DNA of 64,000 nt from Alphaproteobacteria bacterium (GTDB taxonomy: Bacteria > Pseudomonadota > Alphaproteobacteria > Caedimonadales > UBA9215), in the NCBI GenBank assembly GCA_009993885.1, contig JAACSN010000006.1, positions 178 to 64,177 of the forward strand. Direction: 5' to 3'. Numbering within the stretch: the first letter of the stretch is position 1; every line of letters begins with the position of its first letter. The notes under the pieces are model-generated. The model had not been told where the DNA came from, searched no databases, and saw only the letters and a program-made list of their open reading frames with translations. Of the stretch, positions 1 through 9,439 are shown piece by piece. The position numbers and the translations under genes are program-made.

Positions 1-155
1 ATAATAACTTCATAATGCCTTTTTGTCAATATTTTTATTTAAGAAGTGTTCGTTTTCCTGTTTTAAAGTGCTTAAAGGATACTCTTTTTATATTCTATAA
101 ATAAATATCATCTTATTTTCTTTCGTTTTTTTTGTTTTTTCTTGTGAAAAAGTCG

Positions 156-263
156 TGTGAATAACCGTCGCAAAAAATTCTTTCTAAACTGTTGATAATC
201 TTATAAAACCCGCTAAATCATTAGCTTCCTCAAGGGTAAGGTATCCATTTTCCCTGTGGATAA
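156..263. promoter_or_regulatory. Cluster of DnaA-box-like 9-mers
   Basis: Three same-orientation 9-mers lie in the leader before mraZ: TGTGAATAA (156-164), TGTTGATAA (190-198) and TGTGGATAA (255-263). The first and third match the DnaA box TTATNCACA read on the minus strand; the middle one has a single mismatch. The 150 bases before them are very AT-rich, as in an unwinding element. This could be a replication origin or DnaA control of the division cluster. No replication gene is visible beside it, so its role is inferred. Confidence 0.5.
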
Positions 264-283
264 CTCTGTTGAAAACTATAATT

Positions 284-319
284 TCCCAAAGAATCCCACT
301 TGATCTCCATAATATCCCA
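284..319 (-). promoter_or_regulatory. MraZ operator (four TGGGA-type direct repeats)
   Basis: Read on the minus strand there are four TGGGA-like pentamers (315-319, 304-309 degenerate, 294-298, 284-288) at about 10-base spacing, one helical turn apart. MraZ is known to bind TGGGN direct repeats separated by about 5 bases ahead of its own gene. Their position just before mraZ supports autoregulation of the division and cell-wall operon. Confidence 0.7.
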
Positions 320-328
320 TGCTATACC

Positions 329-378
329 TTAATTAACCATAGGAAAGCTTTGACCGTTTTTCTTTGTTTAATTATTTA
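329..378 (+). promoter_or_regulatory. Candidate mraZ promoter with CtrA-like half site
   Basis: TTGACC (350-355) and TTATTT (373-378) are separated by 17 bases and could be the -35 and -10 of the division cluster. Just upstream lies TTAATTAACCAT (329-340), containing TTAACCAT, which resembles the binding motif of the alphaproteobacterial cell-cycle regulator CtrA. The -10 is weak and the CtrA match is a single half-site. Confidence 0.4.
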
Positions 379-420
379 AGTTTTAGTGTCGAAATTCCGG
401 ACATATAGGTGGCGGCTTTA

Positions 421-915
421 ATGGCTTTGTTTTTATCAACGTTTGTGAATAAGGTGGACAAGAAGGGGCGGGTTTCCGTGCCGGCACCTTTTCGTGCGGC
501 GTTGTCTGCAGAGCCTTATCAGGGTTTCGTTGCCTTTCGTTCTCACAAGCATGATGCCATCGAGTGCTGTAGCTACACGCGTATGGAGCAATTGAGCCAA
601 AGTGTTGACAGCCTCGATCTCTTTTCCCAAGAACAAGATGACTTTACCGCGACGATTTTTGCAGATTCCCTTCAAGTGCCTTTTGACGGCGACGGTCGCA
701 TTGTTCTGCCGAAGAAGTTGCTGGATTATCTTGAGATGACTGAGGGGAGTGAAAGCCGTGAAATCGCGTTTGTCGGGCGAGGAGCTACTTTTCAGATGTG
801 GTTACCGCAGAACTTTGAGGCCGCTCAAACAGAGTCCCGAACACGTATTAAAGAGGCACAATCAACTTTAAAACTCTCTCCGCAGTCTCCTTCGGGTAAG
901 GGGGACTTGTCATGA
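421..915 (+). CDS. mraZ: Transcriptional regulator MraZ
   Basis: MraZ is a DNA-binding repressor of the division and cell-wall cluster and forms ring-shaped oligomers. The protein carries two SpoVT/AbrB-like halves: the first has the family signature DKKGRVSVPAPFR near residue 15 and the second has DGDGRIVLPKKLL near residue 90. ATG at 421 is chosen because AGGTGG (407-412) sits 8 bases upstream and the product then begins like other MraZ proteins. A GTG at 409 is in frame but overlaps that ribosome site. The 3' end overlaps rsmH by 4 bases, indicating coupled translation. Its likely operator lies at 284-319. Confidence 0.95.
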   Translation: MALFLSTFVNKVDKKGRVSVPAPFRAALSAEPYQGFVAFRSHKHDAIECCSYTRMEQLSQSVDSLDLFSQEQDDFTATIFADSLQVPFDGDGRIVLPKKLLDYLEMTEGSESREIAFVGRGATFQMWLPQNFEAAQTESRTRIKEAQSTLKLSPQSPSGKGDLS

Positions 916-1862
916 CGGAGAGTCCTTTAGGGGGAAATAACCCTCTCCATTATTCCGTGATGTCGGATGAGGTTCTTGAGGCGCTCAATTTGCAGGAAGA
1001 GGGCACTTATTTGGATTGTACTTTCGGGAGAGGCGGTTATAGCAAAGGGGTTCTTGACGCTTTGGGAACAACGAAAATTATTGCCCTTGATCGTGATGCC
1101 ACGGCTCAAGAGGCAGCGTCCGAGTTTAAGGCGCACTATGCCGATCGTTTTTCTTTCCTGCCTGTGTGCTTTGATCAGATGGCCGAGGTTATAGCAGAAG
1201 GAGAAAAGCTTGACGGTATCATGTTTGATCTTGGGGTCTCTTCCCCTCAATTAGACCGTCCGGAACGAGGTTTTTCCTTTCGTTTTGAAGGCCCCCTTGA
1301 TATGCGCATGGGAATTGACGGAATCACGGCTGCAGACGTTGTGAATACCTACGATGAAAAAGAATTGGCCGATCTTATTTATCTCTATGGAGAAGAAAAG
1401 AAGTCCAGAATTGTGGCCAAGGCCATTGTTATGGATCGTCAGGAAAAACCCTTCGAGACAACAACGGAGCTGGCAGGATTATTACGGCGGATTATTCCAA
1501 AATCTAAGGACGGAATTGATCCTGCAACCCGTACTTTTCAGGCCTTGCGTATCCATGTGAACGATGAGTTGGGACAGCTTGAGCGCGCCCTTGAAGCCTC
1601 ATTGACTCTGTTAAAGCCCGGCGGTCGTTTGGTTGTTGTAAGTTTTCACAGTCTTGAAGATCGCATTGTTAAAAAATTTATGGTCAAACACAGCAAAAAA
1701 GAAGCTGTGAATCGTTACGTGCCGGAGGTTCGTGGAACCTCAAGTGAGCAACCTGTGTTGAAGCTTGTAAGTCGTCGGGCCGTATTACCGAAAGCGGAAG
1801 AGGTTAAAGAAAATCCCAGATCACGCAGTGCCAAGCTCCGCGTGGCCGAATATTTAGGTTAA
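912..1862 (+). CDS. rsmH: 16S rRNA m4C1402 methyltransferase RsmH
   Basis: RsmH (MraW) uses S-adenosylmethionine to N4-methylate C1402 of 16S rRNA in the ribosome decoding centre. The 316-residue protein has the usual length. It shows the SAM-binding stretch YLDCTFGRGGYS near residue 33, the FDLGVSSPQLD motif near residue 104, and the C-terminal signature VVSFHSLEDRIVK near residue 241. The start overlaps the mraZ stop by 4 bases, and ftsL follows 4 bases after its end, so it is an internal gene of the division operon. Confidence 0.97.
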   Translation: MTESPLGGNNPLHYSVMSDEVLEALNLQEEGTYLDCTFGRGGYSKGVLDALGTTKIIALDRDATAQEAASEFKAHYADRFSFLPVCFDQMAEVIAEGEKLDGIMFDLGVSSPQLDRPERGFSFRFEGPLDMRMGIDGITAADVVNTYDEKELADLIYLYGEEKKSRIVAKAIVMDRQEKPFETTTELAGLLRRIIPKSKDGIDPATRTFQALRIHVNDELGQLERALEASLTLLKPGGRLVVVSFHSLEDRIVKKFMVKHSKKEAVNRYVPEVRGTSSEQPVLKLVSRRAVLPKAEEVKENPRSRSAKLRVAEYLG

Positions 1863-1866
1863 GGCA

Positions 1867-2208
1867 ATGTTTAATAAATCAACTTTCGTGACCTTATTTG
1901 CTCTCTTTCTTTTGGGGAGCTTAACCTATACCATTAAGCAAAAAGTGATCGAACTTGATAACGATTTGGCACAAGTTCATCGTAATATTGCCCATTATCA
2001 AGAATCTATGCATATTTTGAATGCGGAGTGGGCTTATTTGACGCGACCATCTCGTTTGCAAGCCCTTGTTGAAGAGCATACCGGTTTGCAGCATTGCCCC
2101 GGTGTTTCTCTTGTAAGTTATGAAGAAGTCTTTCAACAGGACGATGAGCTCTATCAAGCCCAAGAATCCCTTGAATCTTCTGTGCGTCTTGCTAGTATGA
2201 GACGTTAG
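1867..2208 (+). CDS. ftsL: Cell division protein FtsL
   Basis: FtsL is a small bitopic membrane protein that bridges the divisome and activates FtsI-FtsW. This 113-residue product has a hydrophobic segment at about residues 5-24, then a periplasmic helix with coiled-coil character, and the short FtsL-like motif YLTRPSRLQALVEEH near residue 57. Sequence conservation is low across this family, so position between rsmH and ftsI is important support. No separate ftsB is visible in the cluster. Confidence 0.88.
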   Translation: MFNKSTFVTLFALFLLGSLTYTIKQKVIELDNDLAQVHRNIAHYQESMHILNAEWAYLTRPSRLQALVEEHTGLQHCPGVSLVSYEEVFQQDDELYQAQESLESSVRLASMRR

Positions 2209-2224
2209 TAGAAAGCCCCCCTAA

Positions 2225-3940
2225 ATGAGTCGTTATACGCCGCATGATAACGCGGGACACCGTCCCCAAGGTCGTAAATATAGACTGGCCCTTGAAATGG
2301 CTCGCAATCGTTTGGTGATTGCAGGTATTTTGTTTGTTTTTATGTTATTTGGTGTTGGCGGACGCCTTATTTTCATGGGTCTTAACAATGAAGGGGGAGA
2401 ACCTCTTTTTGTTCACGATGCCGTACGCTCTCAATTTCATCAAGGCCGCTCGGATATTGTGGATCGTAACGGTATTGTATTGGCAACAACGGTAACGACC
2501 TCTTCCTTATTTGCGAATGCGAAAAAAGTGTTGGATGCGGAAATTGCCGCTAAAATGCTGGCACAAGCATTACCCGGATATTCACAGGTGAAGCTTCTTA
2601 AAAAACTTAAATCAAATCGCCCTTTTATTTGGCTGGCGCGTCATCTTACGCCAAAGCAGCGGGATCGCATTATGCACCTTGGGATTCCGGGGATCGGATT
2701 TCGAAAAGATTTCAAGCGTTTATATCCTCACGGTCCTTTGGTTTCCCATGTGGTCGGTTTAACAAATGTCGATAATATCGGTATTGCCGGCCTTGAGAAA
2801 AGTAGTGAACAATTTTTGTTAACCGAGGGAAAACCGTTGCATTTGAGCCTTGATGTTAGGGTGCAACATGCTATTGTCGACGAACTCAAAAAAGGGATGA
2901 CTGAATTTAGCGCAACAGGGGCAGCTGCCATCGTTATGGATTTGCAGACTTCGGAGGTATTGGGGATGGTGTCGCTGCCGGATTATAATCCCAATAAAAA
3001 TGTTAACTTGGAGTCGGACGGTTATTTTAACAGAGCAACGGTCGGTATGTATGAAATGGGCTCAACCTTTAAAATCTTAAATACGGCTATGGCTTTGGAT
3101 TTAGGTGTCGTAACATTGGCAACAAAGTATGATACGTCGGAAGACATTAAAATCGGTCGTTTTTCTATTTCTGATTATCGAGCCAATCACGGCGTTATTA
3201 ATGTCGCTCAGATTTTTGTGCATTCCTCTAATAAAGGATCTGTCAAGATGGCTCTTGACGTTGGCACGGAAGGTCAACAAGAATTTATGCGAAAGGTTGG
3301 TTGTTTAACCCGTTGTAATATTGAGATTCCGGAAAAAGGTCAACCTATTATCCCGCGGCATTGGCGTCAAGCAAATACCATGACCATTTCCTATGGTTAC
3401 GGCTTGGCCGTGAGCCCTTTGCATCTTCTAAATAGCGTGGCCGGCGTTGTGGGGGACGGTTGTCGAAAAGAAGCAACGTTGATCAAGCTGAAAGACGGAG
3501 AGCAAAAGCGTCCTTGCGATCGTATCGTGCAATCCTCCGTTGCTCATAAAATGCGCCAACTTTTGCGTTTGGTCGTCGTCCAAGGAACAAGTAAAAAAGC
3601 GAACGTACCGGGGTACTTTGTGGCGGCTAAAACCGGAACCCGTAATATGCTCGAGTCCGGCGGGGCTTATAATAAGAATCGTGTTTCTACAACTTTTGTG
3701 GGCATTATCGGAGAATCCGTTGAAAAACCACGATATATTGTTGTAGCGTTGTTGGAAGATCCGAAGGGATTGAAAAAAACTTTTGGATTTACGGCTGCGG
3801 GCTGGAATGTGGCTCCGATTGGCGGTAGGATATTAGGGAGAGTTGCTCCTATTTTGGGGCTCCGTCCAAATTTGAAGATATTAAACGAAGGGTTTGATCC
3901 CTTTTTACAAAGTGTTGATTTCTCTAAAACGAAAAAGTGA
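2225..3940 (+). CDS. ftsI: Septal peptidoglycan transpeptidase FtsI (PBP3)
   Basis: FtsI cross-links septal peptidoglycan as the class B penicillin-binding partner of FtsW. The 571-residue protein has a short basic cytoplasmic tail, a membrane anchor at about residues 30-52, a dimerisation/pedestal region, and a transpeptidase domain. The three active-site motifs are visible: STFK (nucleophile serine), SSN, and KTGT. It lies 16 bases after ftsL and 30 bases before murE. Nothing in the sequence suggests loss of function. Confidence 0.96.
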   Translation: MSRYTPHDNAGHRPQGRKYRLALEMARNRLVIAGILFVFMLFGVGGRLIFMGLNNEGGEPLFVHDAVRSQFHQGRSDIVDRNGIVLATTVTTSSLFANAKKVLDAEIAAKMLAQALPGYSQVKLLKKLKSNRPFIWLARHLTPKQRDRIMHLGIPGIGFRKDFKRLYPHGPLVSHVVGLTNVDNIGIAGLEKSSEQFLLTEGKPLHLSLDVRVQHAIVDELKKGMTEFSATGAAAIVMDLQTSEVLGMVSLPDYNPNKNVNLESDGYFNRATVGMYEMGSTFKILNTAMALDLGVVTLATKYDTSEDIKIGRFSISDYRANHGVINVAQIFVHSSNKGSVKMALDVGTEGQQEFMRKVGCLTRCNIEIPEKGQPIIPRHWRQANTMTISYGYGLAVSPLHLLNSVAGVVGDGCRKEATLIKLKDGEQKRPCDRIVQSSVAHKMRQLLRLVVVQGTSKKANVPGYFVAAKTGTRNMLESGGAYNKNRVSTTFVGIIGESVEKPRYIVVALLEDPKGLKKTFGFTAAGWNVAPIGGRILGRVAPILGLRPNLKILNEGFDPFLQSVDFSKTKK

Positions 3941-3970
3941 AAAAGCTCTTTAAAATAGGTATAGGAAAAT

Positions 3971-5494
3971 ATGACAGTGATTGACTTAAAAGGAAAAGGC
4001 TTAAAGTTTCGCGACTTAGTGAAGCAGGACGAAGTCTTGATGCCGGCTAATTGGCCGGGGGATGAGGAAATTGACCGCTTTACTTTTAACTCTAAGGATG
4101 TTGCCGAAGGCGATATTTTTTTAGCCGTCCCGCCTTTGGATAAATCTTTAACGGGTATTGATTACATTACTCAGGCTGTTAATCAGAATGCAAAAATTGT
4201 CATTAAAGAAAGTCAAGCGCCCACACCGACAAATTTAGGGGGGACTCTGTTTATCGATATTGCTAATGCACGTCATTTAAAGGCTTTGATTGCGAAGCGT
4301 ATTTATAAAGGGCAACCTAAAGTCATTGTCGGTGTGACGGGAACAAACGGAAAAACATCCGTTGCGGAGTTCATGCGTCAATTGTGGGATCAAATGGGGT
4401 ATAAAGCTGCCACCCTTGGGACTCTCGGTATCAAAAGTTCTGTTGACTTAAAGGGTTTGCCCGATGTAACTCAGACCTCCCCCGATCCTTTTGTCTTGCA
4501 CCAAGCGCTTTCCATGATGAAGGAACAAGGCATTACCCATTTGGCCATAGAAGCCTCTTCCCACGGTATTGACCAAAATCGGTTGGACGGTGTGAATTTC
4601 ACAAGTTGTGCTTTTACAAATCTAAGTCACGATCACTTAGATTACCACGGCAACATGGATCTTTATTTTGAAGCAAAGCGCCGACTTTTTGCCTCTTTGA
4701 TGGAAGAAGGGGACACGGCTGTTTTAAATGCGGATACCAATTATTTTGATATCTTAAGCCAAGTCTGCCGAGCCCGAGGCATTCATGTACTCCCTTACGG
4801 GAAGCGCACGGAAGAGGGAATTCAACTTAATGATCTCGTTATTGAAGGCCCCTGCCAAAAAGCGATTTTATCTATTAATCATGAAAAACACGTTGCAGAA
4901 TTTAGCTTTATCGGAAAATTTCAGGTCTTGAATGCTCTTTGCGCTATGGGGTTAATGATGGGAACCGGTGTTTCGCATTTAAAAATATTACCGCTTTTAA
5001 AAAATCTAAAGCCTGTTTCAGGACGTCTTGAGCTTATGGGGATTACAAAAGCAGGTGGTGCTGTTTATGTGGATTATGCTCATACCCCTGAAGCTTTGTC
5101 CGAAGTGTTATTGTCTGTGCGCCCTTATGTCTCCGGTATGCTGACGCTTGTTTTCGGTTGCGGCGGAGACCGAGACGTGCAAAAACGCCCTCTCATGGGA
5201 AAAATTGCAGCGGAATATAGTGATGCACAAATTATAACGGATGATAATCCGCGCTCCGAAGAACCGGCTAAAATTCGCTCGGAGATCATGGCAACTTGTA
5301 GCAATCCCGTTGAAATCGGGGATCGTGCCAAAGCCATTAGCAAAGCCATCAAACGTTTGACAAAAAATGACGCTTGTGTGATTGCAGGCAAGGGGCACGA
5401 GACAACACAGACCGTTGGGGATAGGGTTAATCATTTGGATGATCGAGAGCTTGCTCGTCAAGTTATTGAGGCAACAGGCGGGACTGTTTTTTAA
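3971..5494 (+). CDS. murE: UDP-MurNAc-tripeptide ligase MurE (DAP-adding)
   Basis: MurE adds the third stem-peptide residue to UDP-MurNAc-L-Ala-D-Glu in the cytoplasm, using ATP. The 507-residue product has the Mur ligase order: an N-terminal UDP-binding domain, a central ATPase domain with GVTGTNGKTS near residue 120, and a C-terminal domain. The motif DNPRSEEP near residue 422 is the DNPR signature of enzymes selecting meso-diaminopimelate. The stop codon shares one base with the murF start (TAATG). Confidence 0.97.
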   Translation: MTVIDLKGKGLKFRDLVKQDEVLMPANWPGDEEIDRFTFNSKDVAEGDIFLAVPPLDKSLTGIDYITQAVNQNAKIVIKESQAPTPTNLGGTLFIDIANARHLKALIAKRIYKGQPKVIVGVTGTNGKTSVAEFMRQLWDQMGYKAATLGTLGIKSSVDLKGLPDVTQTSPDPFVLHQALSMMKEQGITHLAIEASSHGIDQNRLDGVNFTSCAFTNLSHDHLDYHGNMDLYFEAKRRLFASLMEEGDTAVLNADTNYFDILSQVCRARGIHVLPYGKRTEEGIQLNDLVIEGPCQKAILSINHEKHVAEFSFIGKFQVLNALCAMGLMMGTGVSHLKILPLLKNLKPVSGRLELMGITKAGGAVYVDYAHTPEALSEVLLSVRPYVSGMLTLVFGCGGDRDVQKRPLMGKIAAEYSDAQIITDDNPRSEEPAKIRSEIMATCSNPVEIGDRAKAISKAIKRLTKNDACVIAGKGHETTQTVGDRVNHLDDRELARQVIEATGGTVF

Positions 5495-6924
5495 TGTCTC
5501 ATTCGGTTTGCACGACCCCTCTTTGGAGCTGCGATGATATTCAAAAAGCGACCAAGGGGACGGTTATATCCCCTTTTTCTGTAAATAATGTTCTGATTGA
5601 TTCTCGAGAAATTAGGGGCGGTGAGCTTTTTGTGGCTCTTAAGGGGCCAAAATTTGACGGCCACGATTATGTGGCCGATGCTCTTGATAAGGGCGCTTCC
5701 GGTGCCCTTGTGGATCATGTGCCCGATAATTTAAAAGGAAGTCCGGAGACTTTTCCCCTCATTGTGGTTGAGGATGTTTTGCAAGCCCTTAATGACTTGG
5801 CTAAAGCATCAAGAGCACGCTCTACGGCTAAAATTATCGGGGTGACAGGCAGTTTTGGGAAAACAAGTCTTAAAGAGGCTTTGCGTCATGTTTTGGAAAA
5901 ACAAGGAGCAACCCTTGCAACAGAACGGAGTTTCAATAATCATTGGGGACTTCCGTTGACTTTGGCACGTCTTCATCCGGAACATACCTATGCCGTCATT
6001 GAAATGGGAATGAATAATCCCGGTGAAATTTCAAGTCATTCAAAGCTGGTTCAACCCCATATTGCGGTCATTACAAATACCGGTGATGCTCATATTGGGA
6101 AAATGGGGAGTGTTGAAGAAATTGCAAGGGCTAAGGGTGAGATTTTTGACGGCCTTGTGGCGGGCGGAACGGCAGTTTTATGGGCGCAAGATAAGGCTTT
6201 TGAAGATCATAAGAGAAAAGCTCTTTCAAAAAAAGCAACGGTTCTTTCATTTGGCGATGCACAACAAGCAAATGGTGCCGACTTTCAAGCAACATATGAA
6301 CTTAAAGCGGCAGGGCTCGACGTTTCTGTTTCCCATGCCGGAGAAAAAAAATATGCGACTTTGCCGACTTTTTCAGCCCATTGGTCACGAAATTGTGCAG
6401 CAGTTGCTGCTTGTTTAAAGGCTCTGGGATTACCGTGGGCATCACCTTTAAGTGCTCTAAAGTTTTTATCTTTTCCTAAGGGTCGAGGTAACATTTTAAG
6501 ACCTTATAATACTCTAACAATTTTAGATGAAAGTTATAATGCAGCGCCAACAACCATGGAATATGCTTTGAAAAGCCTTATTAATATGGGGGCTATGACG
6601 GAACGGCGCATTATTGCAATTTTGGGCGACATGCTGGAGCTTGGAAAAGAAAGTCCTGCTTATCATCGAAACCTTGCAAAAACATCCGGCTTTTTTCATA
6701 TAGCGAAGGTTTATTGTTGCGGTTTTGAAATGGAAAATTTGTATTCTGTTTTGCCTGAAATGCAAAAAGGCGGTTTTGCAAAAGAGCCTCGTGAGTTAAT
6801 AAACGAAATATTAGCCAAGGCAATGCCCGGGGATATTTATCTTGTAAAGGGTTCCAGGGGACAATGGGCAGAACGAGGTCGTATGTCTGTTTTTGTGGAT
6901 GCTTTGTTTGCCCACCGTTTTTGA
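5494..6924 (+). CDS. murF: UDP-MurNAc-tripeptide:D-Ala-D-Ala ligase MurF
   Basis: MurF attaches the D-Ala-D-Ala dipeptide, completing the UDP-MurNAc-pentapeptide. The 476-residue protein shows the ATP-binding loop GVTGSFGKTS near residue 115, the FNNHWGLPLTL motif near residue 147, and the C-terminal LDESYNAAP motif near residue 345. The start overlaps murE by one base. About 50 bases separate it from mraY, one of the few gaps in the cluster. Confidence 0.97.
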   Translation: MSHSVCTTPLWSCDDIQKATKGTVISPFSVNNVLIDSREIRGGELFVALKGPKFDGHDYVADALDKGASGALVDHVPDNLKGSPETFPLIVVEDVLQALNDLAKASRARSTAKIIGVTGSFGKTSLKEALRHVLEKQGATLATERSFNNHWGLPLTLARLHPEHTYAVIEMGMNNPGEISSHSKLVQPHIAVITNTGDAHIGKMGSVEEIARAKGEIFDGLVAGGTAVLWAQDKAFEDHKRKALSKKATVLSFGDAQQANGADFQATYELKAAGLDVSVSHAGEKKYATLPTFSAHWSRNCAAVAACLKALGLPWASPLSALKFLSFPKGRGNILRPYNTLTILDESYNAAPTTMEYALKSLINMGAMTERRIIAILGDMLELGKESPAYHRNLAKTSGFFHIAKVYCCGFEMENLYSVLPEMQKGGFAKEPRELINEILAKAMPGDIYLVKGSRGQWAERGRMSVFVDALFAHRF

Positions 6925-6973
6925 TCGTTAGAAATTGTAAAAAGAGTAAATGAAAAGGATTTTAAGTTAAGAA

Positions 6974-8062
6974 ATGTTTTATTGGTTTTTATATCCCTTG
7001 GCTTCCGAGTTTCCTGTGTTAAACGTTTTGCGTTATATCACTTTCCGAACAGCAGGTGCGATGTTAACGGCGCTTTTGATTTGTTTTCTGACGGGACCCT
7101 GTGTGATTCGTTGGCTTAAGAAAAAGCAAAAAGAAGGGCAGCCTATTCGAAAAGACGGACCGGAAAGTCATCTGCTTACCAAACAAGGCACGCCGACCAT
7201 GGGGGGGAGTTTGATTTTGGGATCGATGATTATTACCACCCTTTTGTGGGGAAATTTGTTTGATCCTTATATTTGGATTCTTTTATTTGTTACAACGGGT
7301 TTTGGCCTTGTCGGCGGATATGATGACTACATGAAGCTTAAAAGCCGGAGCTCTAAAGGCGTCTCTGCTAAACTGCGCCTCTTTCTTCAGCTACTTATCA
7401 GCGCCATTGCCACCTATTTTATTATGAAACTTTCTCCTATAGGCCACGAAACGACTTTATCTATTCCTTTTTTTAAAGAATTATTTTTAAATTTGGGGTG
7501 GTTTTTTATCCCTTTTTCCATTGTTGTTATGGTGGGGAGCGCCAATGCGGTTAACTTAACCGACGGGTTAGACGGTTTGGCTATTGTTCCTGTGATGATT
7601 ACAGCGGGTTGTTTTAGTATTATTTCCTACGTTGTGGGGCATAGCCTTTTTGCCGATTACCTTCAATTACAACATGTGGCTGGCGCCGGTGAAATTTCTG
7701 TGTTTTGCGGTGTAATCATTGGGGCCGGTCTTGGATTTTTATGGTTTAATGCGCCGCCTGCTATGGTGTTTATGGGGGATACGGGATCGCTTGCTTTAGG
7801 GGGCGCTTTCGGTACTATTGCGGTGATTACAAAACATGAATTGGTCTTGTTTATCATCGGAGGGCTTTTTGTTCTTGAAACATTGTCCGTTATCATTCAA
7901 GTGGCTTATTTTAAGATGACGGGCCGACGTATCTTTTTAATGGCACCTATGCATCATCACTTTGAGAAAAAAGGTTGGGCCGAACCAACCATTGTTATTC
8001 GCTTTTGGATCATTTCCATTGTGTTGGCTCTCATCGGTATGACAACCCTAAAATTAAGATAG
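6974..8062 (+). CDS. mraY: Phospho-MurNAc-pentapeptide translocase MraY
   Basis: MraY transfers phospho-MurNAc-pentapeptide to undecaprenyl phosphate, forming lipid I at the inner membrane. The 362-residue polytopic protein shows the expected catalytic signatures: [10 protein letters not shown] near residue 115, [10 protein letters not shown] near residue 194, and the [10 protein letters not shown] loop near residue 325. Ten hydrophobic segments are apparent. murD follows after 3 bases. Confidence 0.97.
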   Translation: MFYWFLYPLASEFPVLNVLRYITFRTAGAMLTALLICFLTGPCVIRWLKKKQKEGQPIRKDGPESHLLTKQGTPTMGGSLILGSMIITTLLWGNLFDPYIWILLFVTTGFGLVGGYDDYMKLKSRSSKGVSAKLRLFLQLLISAIATYFIMKLSPIGHETTLSIPFFKELFLNLGWFFIPFSIVVMVGSANAVNLTDGLDGLAIVPVMITAGCFSIISYVVGHSLFADYLQLQHVAGAGEISVFCGVIIGAGLGFLWFNAPPAMVFMGDTGSLALGGAFGTIAVITKHELVLFIIGGLFVLETLSVIIQVAYFKMTGRRIFLMAPMHHHFEKKGWAEPTIVIRFWIISIVLALIGMTTLKLR

Positions 8063-8065
8063 ATT

Positions 8066-9439
8066 ATGATTTCTTTAAAAGCTCTTAGTTCTAAAGCTTA
8101 CTACGTTGTCGGCCTTGCGCGGTCAGGACAAGCAACGGTTAGGGCTTTGAAAAAATCCGGGGCAAAAGTCTTTGTTTTTGATGATTCCGTTGAATCATCA
8201 GTGCCTGATTATATTAGGCCGGAAGATGTTGATTGGTCTGCTTTGGACGGTCTTATTTTAAGCCCGGGTATTCCCCATACGTTTCCAAGTCCCCATAAAA
8301 CGGCTGAGAGGGCGAAAGCCCATAATGTACCTATTTTATGTGATATAGATTTATTAGCTCAGGCCTGTCCGAAAGCTTTTTTTGTCGGCATTACGGGGAC
8401 AAACGGCAAATCAACGACCACGGCCTTATTGCATCATCTTTTGCCCGAATCCCATATGGGGGGAAATATAGGTCTCCCTGTTTTGGATATTGAGGCCGAC
8501 TCTGAAAAGCAAGATGACCTTTTTCTTCTTGAGCTTTCATCCTATCAGCTGGAACGGGTTCCTCATCTTAAATGTAGCGTTGCGGTTTGTTTGAATGTCA
8601 CGCCGGATCATCTTGATCGACACGGAGATTTTCAAGGGTATGTTGAGGCAAAAAAGAAACTGTTTTTGCCTTTTGGTGATCCTCAAACTGTTATTATCGG
8701 TATTGATGAGGAGGCCTCCTTTGAAATTTATACCTCTTTAAAAAAAGATGACGCTAAAAAAGTCATTCCCTTGTCCGGTTGCAAAATTTTGCAGGAGGGT
8801 ATTTCTGTTCTTGACGGTATTTTATACGATCGGGGTCGGGAAGTTGCTTCTTTATTAGAAGTAAAAAGGTTGCTTGGAGCCCATAACCGTCAGAATATTT
8901 CGGCTGCCTATGCCGTGATGAAAGCCCTTGGAAAATCCTTTGCCTTAGAAGAGGTGATCCTTTTTAAAGGCCTGCCTCATCGCCAAGAATATGTAGAACA
9001 TAAGAGTAATGTGACCTTTATTAATGATAGTAAAGCTACCAATATTACGTCAACTTTGAAGGCGTTAAGTTGTTATAGCAGCGTACACTTACTGCTAGGC
9101 GGTATCTCAAAAGAATCAGGTTTATCTGATCTTGAGCAGGAGAAAAAATCTATTGCCCATGCTTATGTTTTTGGGGATGCTGCTAAGCAATTTTCACAAG
9201 AACTTACAGAAAAAGGGATTCCCCATTCCTGTTTTAAAACTTTGGAAGAGGCAACAAAAAAAGCGGCTCAAGCAGCTTTTCAAGAGGCAGACCGTGGTGC
9301 TAAAGAAATCACGGTTCTTCTGTCTCCGGCCTGTTCCAGTTTTGATCAGTTTAAGGATTTCGAGGAACGGGGAGAGGCTTTTAAGCTAATTGTTCACGTC
9401 ATAGTTAATCAACAAGAGGGAGCCGTTTCCCATGGCTAG
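8066..9439 (+). CDS. murD: UDP-MurNAc-L-alanine:D-glutamate ligase MurD
   Basis: MurD adds D-glutamate to UDP-MurNAc-L-alanine. The 457-residue protein has an N-terminal Rossmann-like domain (VVGLARSGQAT near residue 15), the ATP loop GITGTNGKSTTT near residue 109, and the C-terminal FINDSKATN motif typical of MurD. Its 3' end overlaps ftsW by 8 bases, which points to translational coupling. Confidence 0.96.
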   Translation: MISLKALSSKAYYVVGLARSGQATVRALKKSGAKVFVFDDSVESSVPDYIRPEDVDWSALDGLILSPGIPHTFPSPHKTAERAKAHNVPILCDIDLLAQACPKAFFVGITGTNGKSTTTALLHHLLPESHMGGNIGLPVLDIEADSEKQDDLFLLELSSYQLERVPHLKCSVAVCLNVTPDHLDRHGDFQGYVEAKKKLFLPFGDPQTVIIGIDEEASFEIYTSLKKDDAKKVIPLSGCKILQEGISVLDGILYDRGREVASLLEVKRLLGAHNRQNISAAYAVMKALGKSFALEEVILFKGLPHRQEYVEHKSNVTFINDSKATNITSTLKALSCYSSVHLLLGGISKESGLSDLEQEKKSIAHAYVFGDAAKQFSQELTEKGIPHSCFKTLEEATKKAAQAAFQEADRGAKEITVLLSPACSSFDQFKDFEERGEAFKLIVHVIVNQQEGAVSHG

